A stretch of 6,354 nucleotides of DNA from Wenzhouxiangella sp. (lineage in GTDB: Bacteria; Pseudomonadota; Gammaproteobacteria; Xanthomonadales; Wenzhouxiangellaceae), in contig SKQI01000009.1 of NCBI GenBank assembly GCA_007119095.1, forward strand, positions 1 to 6,354, written 5' to 3'. The notes under the pieces are model-generated. The model did no database searches, was not told the origin of the DNA, and saw only the letters and a program-made list of their open reading frames with translations. Numbering within the stretch: the stretch's first letter is position 1; the number at the start of each line of letters is the position of its first letter. Below are positions 1 to 5,903 of the stretch, piece after piece. Position numbers and translations under genes: made by a program.

Positions 1-48
1 ATGGAACCGCCTGTTTGGCCGTCATCGCATCGCCTCCTGAATTGCCCC

Positions 49-77
49 TTGACACAGTTGGCGTCAAGACTGCGAAT
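49..77 (+). promoter_or_regulatory. Possible sigma-70 promoter upstream of the Coa1-like gene
   Basis: A perfect -35 consensus hexamer, TTGACA, lies at 49-54. Seventeen bases downstream, at 72-77, is GCGAAT, which matches the -10 consensus only in its last three bases. No better -10 sits at normal spacing; AATGGT at 75-80 would need a 20-base spacer. The position, about 45 bases before the Shine-Dalgarno sequence at 110-115, suits a promoter for the gene at 122. The poor -10 box makes this tentative. Confidence 0.35.
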
Positions 78-121
78 GGTGTAAACAAGAGAAGGGGCAT
101 TTGAGGAATGGAGGGTCGGAT

Positions 122-532
122 ATGAATGAAGTCGTACAAGATAGCTGGTGGCAGCGAAACTGGAAGTGGTTTGTGCCGGTGGGTTGCCTGGGGTTTCTGG
201 TGCTGACCTTGGGAGGTATCGCTGCGCTGGCGGTGCTGGTCATGGGCGGCATGCGGAATGCCGAGGTCACCCAGCTGGCGATCAGCCTGGCCAACAACGA
301 TACCGAGCTGGTAGCGGCGATTGGCGAGCCGATCGAGGCGCGTGGGTTTGTCAGCGGCAGTATTCATACCAGCGGCGGGTCCGGGGACGCTGACCTGGCC
401 ATCCCCGTGATTGGTCCGCGCGGACGGGCCACGCTCTATGGTGAAGCAACCCGCCGCCAGCGCGAGTGGTCCTACCAGGCCCTGGTCGCGGAGATCGACG
501 AAAATGGCCGCCGGCTGGATCTGCTCAGATAG
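122..532 (+). CDS. Coa1-family (cytochrome c oxidase assembly factor Coa1-like) single-span membrane protein
   Basis: A 136-residue protein with a short charged N-terminus (WWQRNWKWFVPVGC at residues 9-22), one hydrophobic membrane span at about residues 17-42, and a C-terminal globular domain. The domain carries the pattern typical of bacterial Coa1/Tim21-like proteins: a small helix, then GEPIEARGFVSG (68-79), then a Gly/Ser stretch leading to DLAIPVIGPRG (91-101), then strands ending in RLDLL. The mitochondrial Coa1 name comes from cytochrome oxidase assembly. The role of the many stand-alone bacterial relatives is unproven, and no cytochrome oxidase gene is nearby, so the name shows family and not function. 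ATG 122 is chosen because GGAGGG at 110-115 sits 6 bases before it; an in-frame TTG at 101 would add seven residues but would put that Shine-Dalgarno inside the gene. The next gene follows after 184 bases, so a separate transcript is likely. Confidence 0.85.
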   Translation: MNEVVQDSWWQRNWKWFVPVGCLGFLVLTLGGIAALAVLVMGGMRNAEVTQLAISLANNDTELVAAIGEPIEARGFVSGSIHTSGGSGDADLAIPVIGPRGRATLYGEATRRQREWSYQALVAEIDENGRRLDLLR

Positions 533-584
533 CAGGTCGGGATGCTTTTCCGGGAGGCAAAAATACGCGGGCAGCGATGATGTT

Positions 585-602
585 ATCCTGATTTTTCAGG
601 GT
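585..602 (+). repeat. Small perfect hairpin in the gap before the sigma gene
   Basis: CCTGA (587-591), TTTT loop (592-595) and TCAGG (596-600) form an inverted repeat, extended by one G-U and one A-U pair to 585-602. No T-run follows the 3' arm, so it is not a standard intrinsic terminator. It could be a weak transcript end for the Coa1-like gene, a protein-binding site, or chance. Apart from this hairpin the gap 533-716 shows no gene and no clear promoter. Confidence 0.35.
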
Positions 603-716
603 CTTGAGAGTCTGCCCGGTGAGCCGAACTTTTGCCCGACGCGCATCTGCCAGCCGGAGCAGGGCCGTCGGCAGATCCATTCAATCCGGTAGGGGCTGGT
701 TGTCGGTATCGGTGCA

Positions 717-1265
717 ATGGCCGGTGAGCTGACCCTGTTGCTGCGCGCTGCCAGCGCCGGTGACGAGCCGGCGCTGAATCGGCTGGTCGCCCTGCTGTAT
801 GTGGATCTGCGTCGACTGGCGCACCGGGTCCAGAGCGCACACGGGCATACCCTGGACACCACCAGCCTGGTTCATGAATGCTACTTGCGCTTTCTTGATC
901 GCGGCAAGATCCAGGTCAATGACCGCTCTCACTTTTTCTGCCTGGCCGCACGCGTTATGCGCCAGCTGTTGTGCGACTATGCCCGCGAACGCCTGGCCGA
1001 CAAGCGCGGTGGCGGGGCTGCGCACGTTGAATTGCGTGACGATGACGCCGTCGAACGAAAGGAAGCCAGCCACTGGCTGGCCGTGGACCAGGCGCTGGAG
1101 CGGCTGAGCGAAATCCACCCGCGCCAGGCCCAGGTCGTGGAGTGCCGGTTTTTCGCCGGCCTCACCGAGCAGGAAACGGCCGAGGCGCTGGATTTGTCCT
1201 TGCGCAGCGTGCAGCGTGACTGGCAGGCCGCGCGCGCTTGGCTGGCCGATCGTCTGCGAGCGTGA
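717..1265 (+). CDS. ECF-type RNA polymerase sigma factor (Sigma70_ECF / TIGR02999-like), probable partner of the downstream kinase
   Basis: A 182-residue sigma factor with only regions 2 and 4, as usual for ECF factors. Region 2 spans about residues 25-98: LVHECYLRF (51-59) is the region 2.2 core, and FFCLAARVMRQLLCDYAR (73-90) followed by KRGGG (96-100) is the 2.3/2.4 block typical of the Sigma70_ECF family. Region 4 spans about 123-180, with a helix-turn-helix in GLTEQETAEALDLSLRSVQRDW (split at 148-157 and 158-169). The protein would direct RNA polymerase in the cytoplasm to a specific promoter set. Region 2.2 begins with Thr48-Thr49-Ser50 where ordinary ECF factors have acidic residues, which suggests activation by phosphorylation. 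ATG 717 is the only usual start after the in-frame stop at 690; no strong Shine-Dalgarno precedes it. The stop overlaps the kinase start by four bases, and no anti-sigma gene is adjacent. Confidence 0.92.
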   Translation: MAGELTLLLRAASAGDEPALNRLVALLYVDLRRLAHRVQSAHGHTLDTTSLVHECYLRFLDRGKIQVNDRSHFFCLAARVMRQLLCDYARERLADKRGGGAAHVELRDDDAVERKEASHWLAVDQALERLSEIHPRQAQVVECRFFAGLTEQETAEALDLSLRSVQRDWQAARAWLADRLRA

Positions 1266-3622
1266 GCGACGACTTCCTCACGCCTGGCCAACCGCTGAGC
1301 GGGCGCTTGTTCCGGCGGTTTCTCCATTCCCTCAACGATCTGAAAGAACCGGAGCCGGGCGAACGGATCGGCCCGTGGCGGGTTGTTGAGGAACTGGGAC
1401 GTGGTGGCAGTGGTGCGGTGTTTCTGGCCGAGCGTGCCGACGGGGCTTTCAGCCAGCAGGTGGCCATCAAGTGGTTGCGCGGTGATCGTTTGGTGCCCGG
1501 CGGAGCGGCCGTCCTTGCCCGGGAGCGGGCGTTGCTGGCCAGCCTGGACCATCCTGGTATTGCCCGTCTCGTTGATGGTGGAGAAGACCGCCACGGTCAG
1601 CTCTGGTTTGCCATGGACCATGTACCGGGCCAGGCGATCGATGTCTTCGCCGGGGATCTGGAACTGGGTCAGCGTATCGACCTGCTGCGGCAGCTCTGCC
1701 GAGCGGTTCAATACGCCCACAGCCGCGGCTTGATCCACGGCGACATCAAGCCGGCCAACGTACGCGTCGACGCGCGTGGCCATCCGCGTCTGCTCGACTT
1801 TGGCATAGCCCGCCTGGAAGACTCGGCCTTCGACACCAGCTACGGCCTGACGCCCGATTACGCCAGCCCGGAGCAGGGTCGGGGCGAGGCACTGACCACG
1901 GCCAGCGATATCTGGCAGCTGGGCCGGTTGCTTGAGGAGCTGGTCGGTGAGGAGTCGATTTCGGCCGAGCTCAAGGCCATTATCCACCGGGCCAAGAACG
2001 AAGATCCGGATCAACGCTATGCCTCCGTTGCGGCCCTGGCAGAGGACCTGCTGGCCTGGACCGACCGGCGACCCGTGGCGGCGCGCCGCGGTGGTCTCGG
2101 TTATCGGCTGCTGTGCCGGGTTCGGCGTCATCGGCTGGCCAGTCTTTTCATTGCGCTGGCGATAATTCTGGTTGCTGTATGGGGTAGCTGGATGACCTGG
2201 CAGCTGGCGACCGAGCGCAACCTGGCGCGGGCGGAAGCGCGGATCGCTGCCGCTGCTCTGGCCGATGCAGAAGCGGCCCTGGCCCGGTCGAACCAGCTCA
2301 GGGCCTTCCTGATCGGGCTGTTCCGTGCCGCCGAGCCGGATCGCCCGCGGGATCAGCTTCCCAGTACCGAGGCCTTGCTTGGTCTGGGTGCTCAGCGCGC
2401 GCTGGACCCGGACTCGGCCCCGGCGAGTGAACGCCTGGGCATGCAGGTCACCCTGGCAGAGATTTATCTGCTGCTGGGGCGCCGTGAGCAGGCCGGCGAG
2501 CTGCTGGCAGCGGCGCTGACGCTGGCTGAAACCATGCCACCAGACAAGGCCGCGGCCGACCTGGCCCGGGCGTATGTGCTCAAGGGCATGTCGGCGATGC
2601 AAATCGGCCAGTTAGACAAGGCCGAGCAACTGTTGCTGAGCGCCGAGAAAGCTGCGCAACAACAGGGCTGGACAGCCGATGAAGCCATCCTTGCCGAAGC
2701 GCGTCGAGCCTGGTTACACTTCATGCGCGGCCAGCCGGAGCAGTCCCTGGAGCTGCTCGAGCCGACTCGGCGGCAGTTGGAAAGCGAGAGGATCAGCCTG
2801 CGCCCAGAAACCCGGCTGCATGTCTACAACACCATTGCCACGGCCAGTCTGGCCGCCGGAAAGCTCGAGTTGTCGAAGCAAACCCGGGCCGAGGCGGTGG
2901 CCGCAAGCCGGGCCCTGGACGGCGACGAAAGCCGGGGCTATGCCATCCAGCTCAATAACCTGGGTGCGCTCCAGTCCAGGATGGGCGAGTTCGAGGCTGC
3001 TGCCGACACCCTGGACCGGGCCATTGAACTGTATGACCGCATTTTCAGCGAGCCGGTAGTGGTGCGCGCGGCTGCCAGAGGCAATCGCGCCATTCTCCAC
3101 TTTCGCATTGGTGAAGATGAGGCGGCCTTGAGCCTGCGGCGGGCGGCTGCCGCAGAGTGGGCGCTGGCCCAGCGGCGCGATCCTGACCCCGATCAAGACC
3201 CTGCGTTGCTGCAGCAACTCGGTCGCTTCAAACTTCGCATGGACCGACTGGATGAGGCTGCCGCTTCACTTTCGCGGGCCGTGGGTCTGTATGACCGGGA
3301 TCCCCGGCGCAGCGATGGCCCCCCACCACTGACTCGCGTCTGGCTGGCCCACGCGCGCTGCCGACTGGGCGTGGTGGAAGAAGGCGAGACGTTGCTCGAT
3401 CAGGTCGATGCCAGTGTGCTTGAAAGCCAGCCCGACCAGCTGGCCGAATACCACGAAGCCAGGGCATGGTGCCATCAGGCCGGGGGCCATTTCCAACCGG
3501 CCCTGAAACACATCCGAACCAGCCTGGCTTTGGCCACGGATCCCGGCTTTGAACGAAAGATCAGCCAGCGCCAAGGTTTGAAAAACAGGCTGGTCAAGGA
3601 TAGCGAGGCAGCGAGGAATTAG
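1262..3622 (+). CDS. Transmembrane serine/threonine protein kinase with C-terminal TPR region
   Basis: A 786-residue protein (from GTG 1262) with a Hanks-type kinase domain at about residues 34-268. Visible motifs are the glycine loop GRGGSGAV (46-53), VAIK lysine (70), a likely helix-C glutamate (88), catalytic loop HGDIKPAN (159-166; Asp161, Lys163, Asn166), DFG (179-181) and SPE (202-204), so it should be active. The usual HRD is HGD, making it a non-RD kinase. Thr192, Ser193 and Thr197 lie in the activation segment. A single membrane span follows at about 292-314, flanked by an arginine-rich inner side, then a helical segment and some six TPR-like repeats (about 388-423, 432-466, 558-592, 598-632, 647-680, 727-760), predicted periplasmic. 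It probably senses a signal through the TPR region and phosphorylates the sigma factor encoded just upstream. GTG 1262 overlaps the sigma stop as GTGA, implying translational coupling; an in-frame TTG at 1238 is a less likely start. Confidence 0.92.
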   Translation: MSDDFLTPGQPLSGRLFRRFLHSLNDLKEPEPGERIGPWRVVEELGRGGSGAVFLAERADGAFSQQVAIKWLRGDRLVPGGAAVLARERALLASLDHPGIARLVDGGEDRHGQLWFAMDHVPGQAIDVFAGDLELGQRIDLLRQLCRAVQYAHSRGLIHGDIKPANVRVDARGHPRLLDFGIARLEDSAFDTSYGLTPDYASPEQGRGEALTTASDIWQLGRLLEELVGEESISAELKAIIHRAKNEDPDQRYASVAALAEDLLAWTDRRPVAARRGGLGYRLLCRVRRHRLASLFIALAIILVAVWGSWMTWQLATERNLARAEARIAAAALADAEAALARSNQLRAFLIGLFRAAEPDRPRDQLPSTEALLGLGAQRALDPDSAPASERLGMQVTLAEIYLLLGRREQAGELLAAALTLAETMPPDKAAADLARAYVLKGMSAMQIGQLDKAEQLLLSAEKAAQQQGWTADEAILAEARRAWLHFMRGQPEQSLELLEPTRRQLESERISLRPETRLHVYNTIATASLAAGKLELSKQTRAEAVAASRALDGDESRGYAIQLNNLGALQSRMGEFEAAADTLDRAIELYDRIFSEPVVVRAAARGNRAILHFRIGEDEAALSLRRAAAAEWALAQRRDPDPDQDPALLQQLGRFKLRMDRLDEAAASLSRAVGLYDRDPRRSDGPPPLTRVWLAHARCRLGVVEEGETLLDQVDASVLESQPDQLAEYHEARAWCHQAGGHFQPALKHIRTSLALATDPGFERKISQRQGLKNRLVKDSEAARN

Positions 3623-3630
3623 CTTCAGGT

Positions 3631-3660
3631 TCTTCGGTGTTTTCGGTGACTTCCGAGGTT
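3631..3660 (+). repeat. Imperfect 9-10-base periodic repeat downstream of the kinase gene
   Basis: TTCGGTG occurs at 3633-3639 and again at 3642-3648, and a degenerate third unit, TTCCGAGG, follows at 3651-3658. The pattern resembles the short CTTCGTG-like tandem runs found in intergenic DNA of many environmental bacteria, although here the units have diverged. No function is known for such runs; it lies immediately 3' of the kinase stop and before a GC-rich hairpin. Confidence 0.45.
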
Positions 3661-3678
3661 CCCCGGTTTTTGGCGGGG
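3661..3678 (+). terminator. Weak GC-rich hairpin, possible transcript end after the kinase gene
   Basis: CCCCG (3661-3665) pairs with CGGGG (3674-3678) around an eight-base, T-rich loop. The stem is short and is followed only by TTCTG and not by a run of T, so it would be at most a poor intrinsic terminator. It is the best candidate for separating the sigma-kinase unit from the cupin unit. It may instead be part of the repeat just before it. Confidence 0.3.
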
Positions 3679-3731
3679 TTCTGCGGTGGCTGCCGTTTCC
3701 CCTTGTGAACCCATTAAATGGAGCCATTGCT

Positions 3732-4193
3732 GTGTTGAAGCTGAACCTGCCGCTTGCTGCCGGCGCGGTGCTGGCCGCACTGTCGTTTTCGATTACCGCT
3801 GCTGCCGATGAAAAGGCCTTCACCTGGACGCACGATGACCCGAGGCTGGAATGGGGTCCGTGCCCGGACTATTTTCCGGATGGCTGCGGGTTTGCGACGT
3901 TGCAGGGCAACCCAGAGCGGCCCAACGCCGACATCTTCTTGCGCCTGGCACCGAACTCTGAAGTGCCCCTGCACTGGCATACCTCGGCCGAGCGCATGAT
4001 TCTGGTCAGCGGCGAATTCGTAGTCGACTACGACGGCCGGGACCCGGTCGTGATGCGCCCCGGCACGTATGCCTATGGGCCGGCTGGGCTGCCGCACACT
4101 GCCGAATGCCGGGATCAGGGGCCCTGTATTCTGTTCATCGCCTTCGAGGAGCCGGTCGACGCGATAGCGGGTCGGCCGCATGATCATGAGTAG
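3732..4193 (+). CDS. Exported small cupin-domain protein
   Basis: A 153-residue single-domain cupin with a Sec signal peptide: Lys3, a hydrophobic core, and an Ala-Ala-Ala cleavage site at about residue 25. Cupin motif 1 is complete (His81, His83, Glu87, Gly94 in HWHTSAERMILVSGE, 81-95). Motif 2 is complete up to its last position (Gly111, Pro117, Gly119, His122), where Cys126 stands in place of the usual Asn. His81, His83, Glu87 and His122 form the expected metal site. The substrate cannot be told; small cupins include oxygenases, isomerases and sensors. Four cysteines (44, 52, 126, 132) could form disulfides in the periplasm. GTG 3732 is preferred because GGAG at 3720-3723 lies eight bases before it and it gives a clean signal peptide; GTG 3705 would add nine residues, and TTG 3735 is also possible. 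The stop lies inside the next gene. Confidence 0.85.
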   Translation: MLKLNLPLAAGAVLAALSFSITAAADEKAFTWTHDDPRLEWGPCPDYFPDGCGFATLQGNPERPNADIFLRLAPNSEVPLHWHTSAERMILVSGEFVVDYDGRDPVVMRPGTYAYGPAGLPHTAECRDQGPCILFIAFEEPVDAIAGRPHDHE

Positions 4194-5823
4194 AAGCGCG
4201 GTGCAGCTTCCGACGTTGTTGTTGGTCGTATGTTTTTCGCTGGTCACGGTTGTTTCGGCCCAGCATGAGCATCACCATCACGACCCGGTTGAAATCGATG
4301 ACGCGGCCGAGGTCGGCGACGTTCGCTTCCAGGCCGACTGCAAGCCGGAGGTGGCCGAACAGATGGATCGGGCCCTGGCCTTGCTGCATCACATGATGTA
4401 CGTGCAGGCCAGGGCCAACTTTGCCGAGGTCAAGACCCAGGATCCGGAATGTGCGATGGCCTGGTGGGGCGTGGCTACCAGCCTGTTCCAGCCGCTGTGG
4501 GGCACGCGTCCCAGCGCCGATGAACTGGATCGTGGCCGCCAGGCCATTGAGCACGCCCGCGAGACAGTCGACAGTGAGCGCGAAGCCGCCCTGATCCAGG
4601 CAACGGCCGGATTCTTCGATGGCCCGAACGAGAGACCTTTCCGTGACCGCATGGATGCATGGATCGATGGCATGGCGACCGCGCAAACGGAGTTTGCTGA
4701 TGATGTGGATGTGGCCAGTCTGTACGGTTTGTCCCTGCTGACCCGGGCCCAGTGGGCCGAGGCTGACGAGCGCAATCAGCTGCACGATCGGGCCGAGTCC
4801 ATCCTGCGCGCGATCTGGGATCAGCGCCCCGAGCATCCTGGCGCGATTCACTACAGCATCCACGCCACCGACGTCGACGGACGGGCTGAAAATGCCCTCG
4901 ACATGGTCAAGGCTTATGCCGATATCGCGCCGCATACCGCCCACGCCCTGCACATGCCGTCTCACATCTACGTGCGCCTCGGCGACTGGGACCAGGTCAT
5001 CGACTGGAACGCGCGCTCAGCCGATGCCGCCCTGGCTGAGCCGGCCAATGGCACGGTCTCGCACCACTACATCCACGCCATTGACTACCTGGTCTATGCC
5101 TACCTGCAGCAGGGCCTGGATGACGAGGCCGAGCGGGTGTATCGGCAGGTGCTGGACAAGGACCCGCATCAGGCCACGTTTGTCTGTGCTTTCCATTTTG
5201 CCGCCATGCCCGCCCGCCTGGCCCTGGAGCAGCGCGACTGGTCAGCCGCCGCCGATCTGGATGTACGCCAGCCTGGCTACCTGCCTTGGGATGATTCGCA
5301 GTGGGCCGAGGCCATGAGCTGGTTTGCCATTGGCCTGGGTCAGGCGAAAACCGGCCGTCTGGACGAGGCCGAGCAGACCAGGTCGCGACTGGCCGAACTG
5401 CGCGAGCAGGCTGAGCAGCGTGGAGAGACCAGCATGGCCCGGTATATCGAAGCCGATCAGCTGATCCTGGCTGGTTGGCTGGCCCAGCTCAACGGCCAGC
5501 GTGATGATGCCGAAGCCCTGCTGCTGCGCGCCGTGGAGATCGAAAACTCGGTCGAAAAGCACCCGGTCACGCCCGGCGCCCTTTATCCGCCGCGCGAAGC
5601 GCTGGGTGATCTGCTGCTGGCACAAGGGCGGCCGGAAGCGGCGATGGATGCTTTCCGGCAGGCCGATAAAATCTGGCCGCGCCGATACAACACCTATGCC
5701 GGCGCGCTTCAGGCCGCGTTTGAGGCGGGCGATTCGGAAGCCGTATTGACTCACGCGCGTCGACTGCAGGCCCTGGCCGGAGACAGCAAGCGAGCTCCCG
5801 GAACCGGTCACCAGGGCCACTGA
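4180..5823 (+). CDS. Exported histidine-rich TPR-like protein of unknown function
   Basis: A 547-residue protein with a Sec signal peptide (hydrophobic core at about residues 10-25, cleavage after Ala27 in VVSA). The mature protein begins with a metal-ligand-like His cluster, QHEHHHH (28-34). The rest is helical with TPR-like repeats, for example about 65-98, 305-330, 380-410, 430-455 and 472-500. Conserved-looking histidine blocks occur in the middle: HYSIHATD (224-231), HALHMPSHIYVRLGDW (255-270) and HHYIHAIDY (295-303). Similar blocks are known from a widespread family of uncharacterised bacterial TPR proteins, so the family is recognised but not the function. A periplasmic scaffold or metal-handling role is inference. 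The start overlaps the cupin gene by 14 bases (ATG 4180) or 8 bases (ATG 4186, also in frame); no strong Shine-Dalgarno decides between them. The overlap implies co-translation with the cupin. Confidence 0.85.
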   Translation: MIMSRSAVQLPTLLLVVCFSLVTVVSAQHEHHHHDPVEIDDAAEVGDVRFQADCKPEVAEQMDRALALLHHMMYVQARANFAEVKTQDPECAMAWWGVATSLFQPLWGTRPSADELDRGRQAIEHARETVDSEREAALIQATAGFFDGPNERPFRDRMDAWIDGMATAQTEFADDVDVASLYGLSLLTRAQWAEADERNQLHDRAESILRAIWDQRPEHPGAIHYSIHATDVDGRAENALDMVKAYADIAPHTAHALHMPSHIYVRLGDWDQVIDWNARSADAALAEPANGTVSHHYIHAIDYLVYAYLQQGLDDEAERVYRQVLDKDPHQATFVCAFHFAAMPARLALEQRDWSAAADLDVRQPGYLPWDDSQWAEAMSWFAIGLGQAKTGRLDEAEQTRSRLAELREQAEQRGETSMARYIEADQLILAGWLAQLNGQRDDAEALLLRAVEIENSVEKHPVTPGALYPPREALGDLLLAQGRPEAAMDAFRQADKIWPRRYNTYAGALQAAFEAGDSEAVLTHARRLQALAGDSKRAPGTGHQGH

Positions 5824-5903
5824 TGTCCTGTCCTGGATACTGATGCTGGTTCTGGCATAGGCGCCGGTTATCATGCGGGTTGGTTTTGTTCTTGACTGCT
5901 GCC

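Noticed and set aside
1..40. Possible C-terminal tail of an upstream + strand gene (frame 2, ending RLFGRHRIAS then TGA at 38-40)
   Set aside because: Only 12 codons are visible and all three forward frames are open for a stretch at the edge, so coding cannot be shown. The sequence upstream of base 1 would settle it.
519..530. ATCTG-CT-CAGAT palindrome at the stop codon of the Coa1-like gene
   Set aside because: Short, has only a two-base centre, lies in coding sequence and has no supporting context; chance is the simplest explanation.
604..632. TTGAGA with AACTTT 17 bases downstream, considered as the sigma gene promoter
   Set aside because: The -10 match is very poor, and a sigma gene of this type may use its own unknown promoter motif, so no call is justified.
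411..692. A + strand open frame of 93 codons spanning the end of the Coa1-like gene and the gap after it
   Set aside because: It overlaps the Coa1-like gene in another frame for 120 bases, has no Shine-Dalgarno and its product shows no recognisable features.
977..2602. A 541-codon open frame on the minus strand across the sigma and kinase genes
   Set aside because: It lies antisense to two genes with clear domain motifs, its translation shows no recognisable domain and is low-complexity (rich in Arg, Gln, Gly, Ala), and long antisense frames are common in GC-rich coding DNA.
4135..4965. A 276-codon minus-strand open frame opposite the secreted TPR gene
   Set aside because: It is antisense to a gene with a signal peptide and family motifs, and shows no domain of its own. 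The same holds for the minus-strand frames at 3266-3823, 3714-4247 and 5242-5949.
5811..5836. CCAGG...CCTGG inverted repeat at the end of the TPR gene, considered as a terminator
   Set aside because: Five pairs around a 16-base loop with no T-run; it also overlaps the stop codon. Not enough to call.
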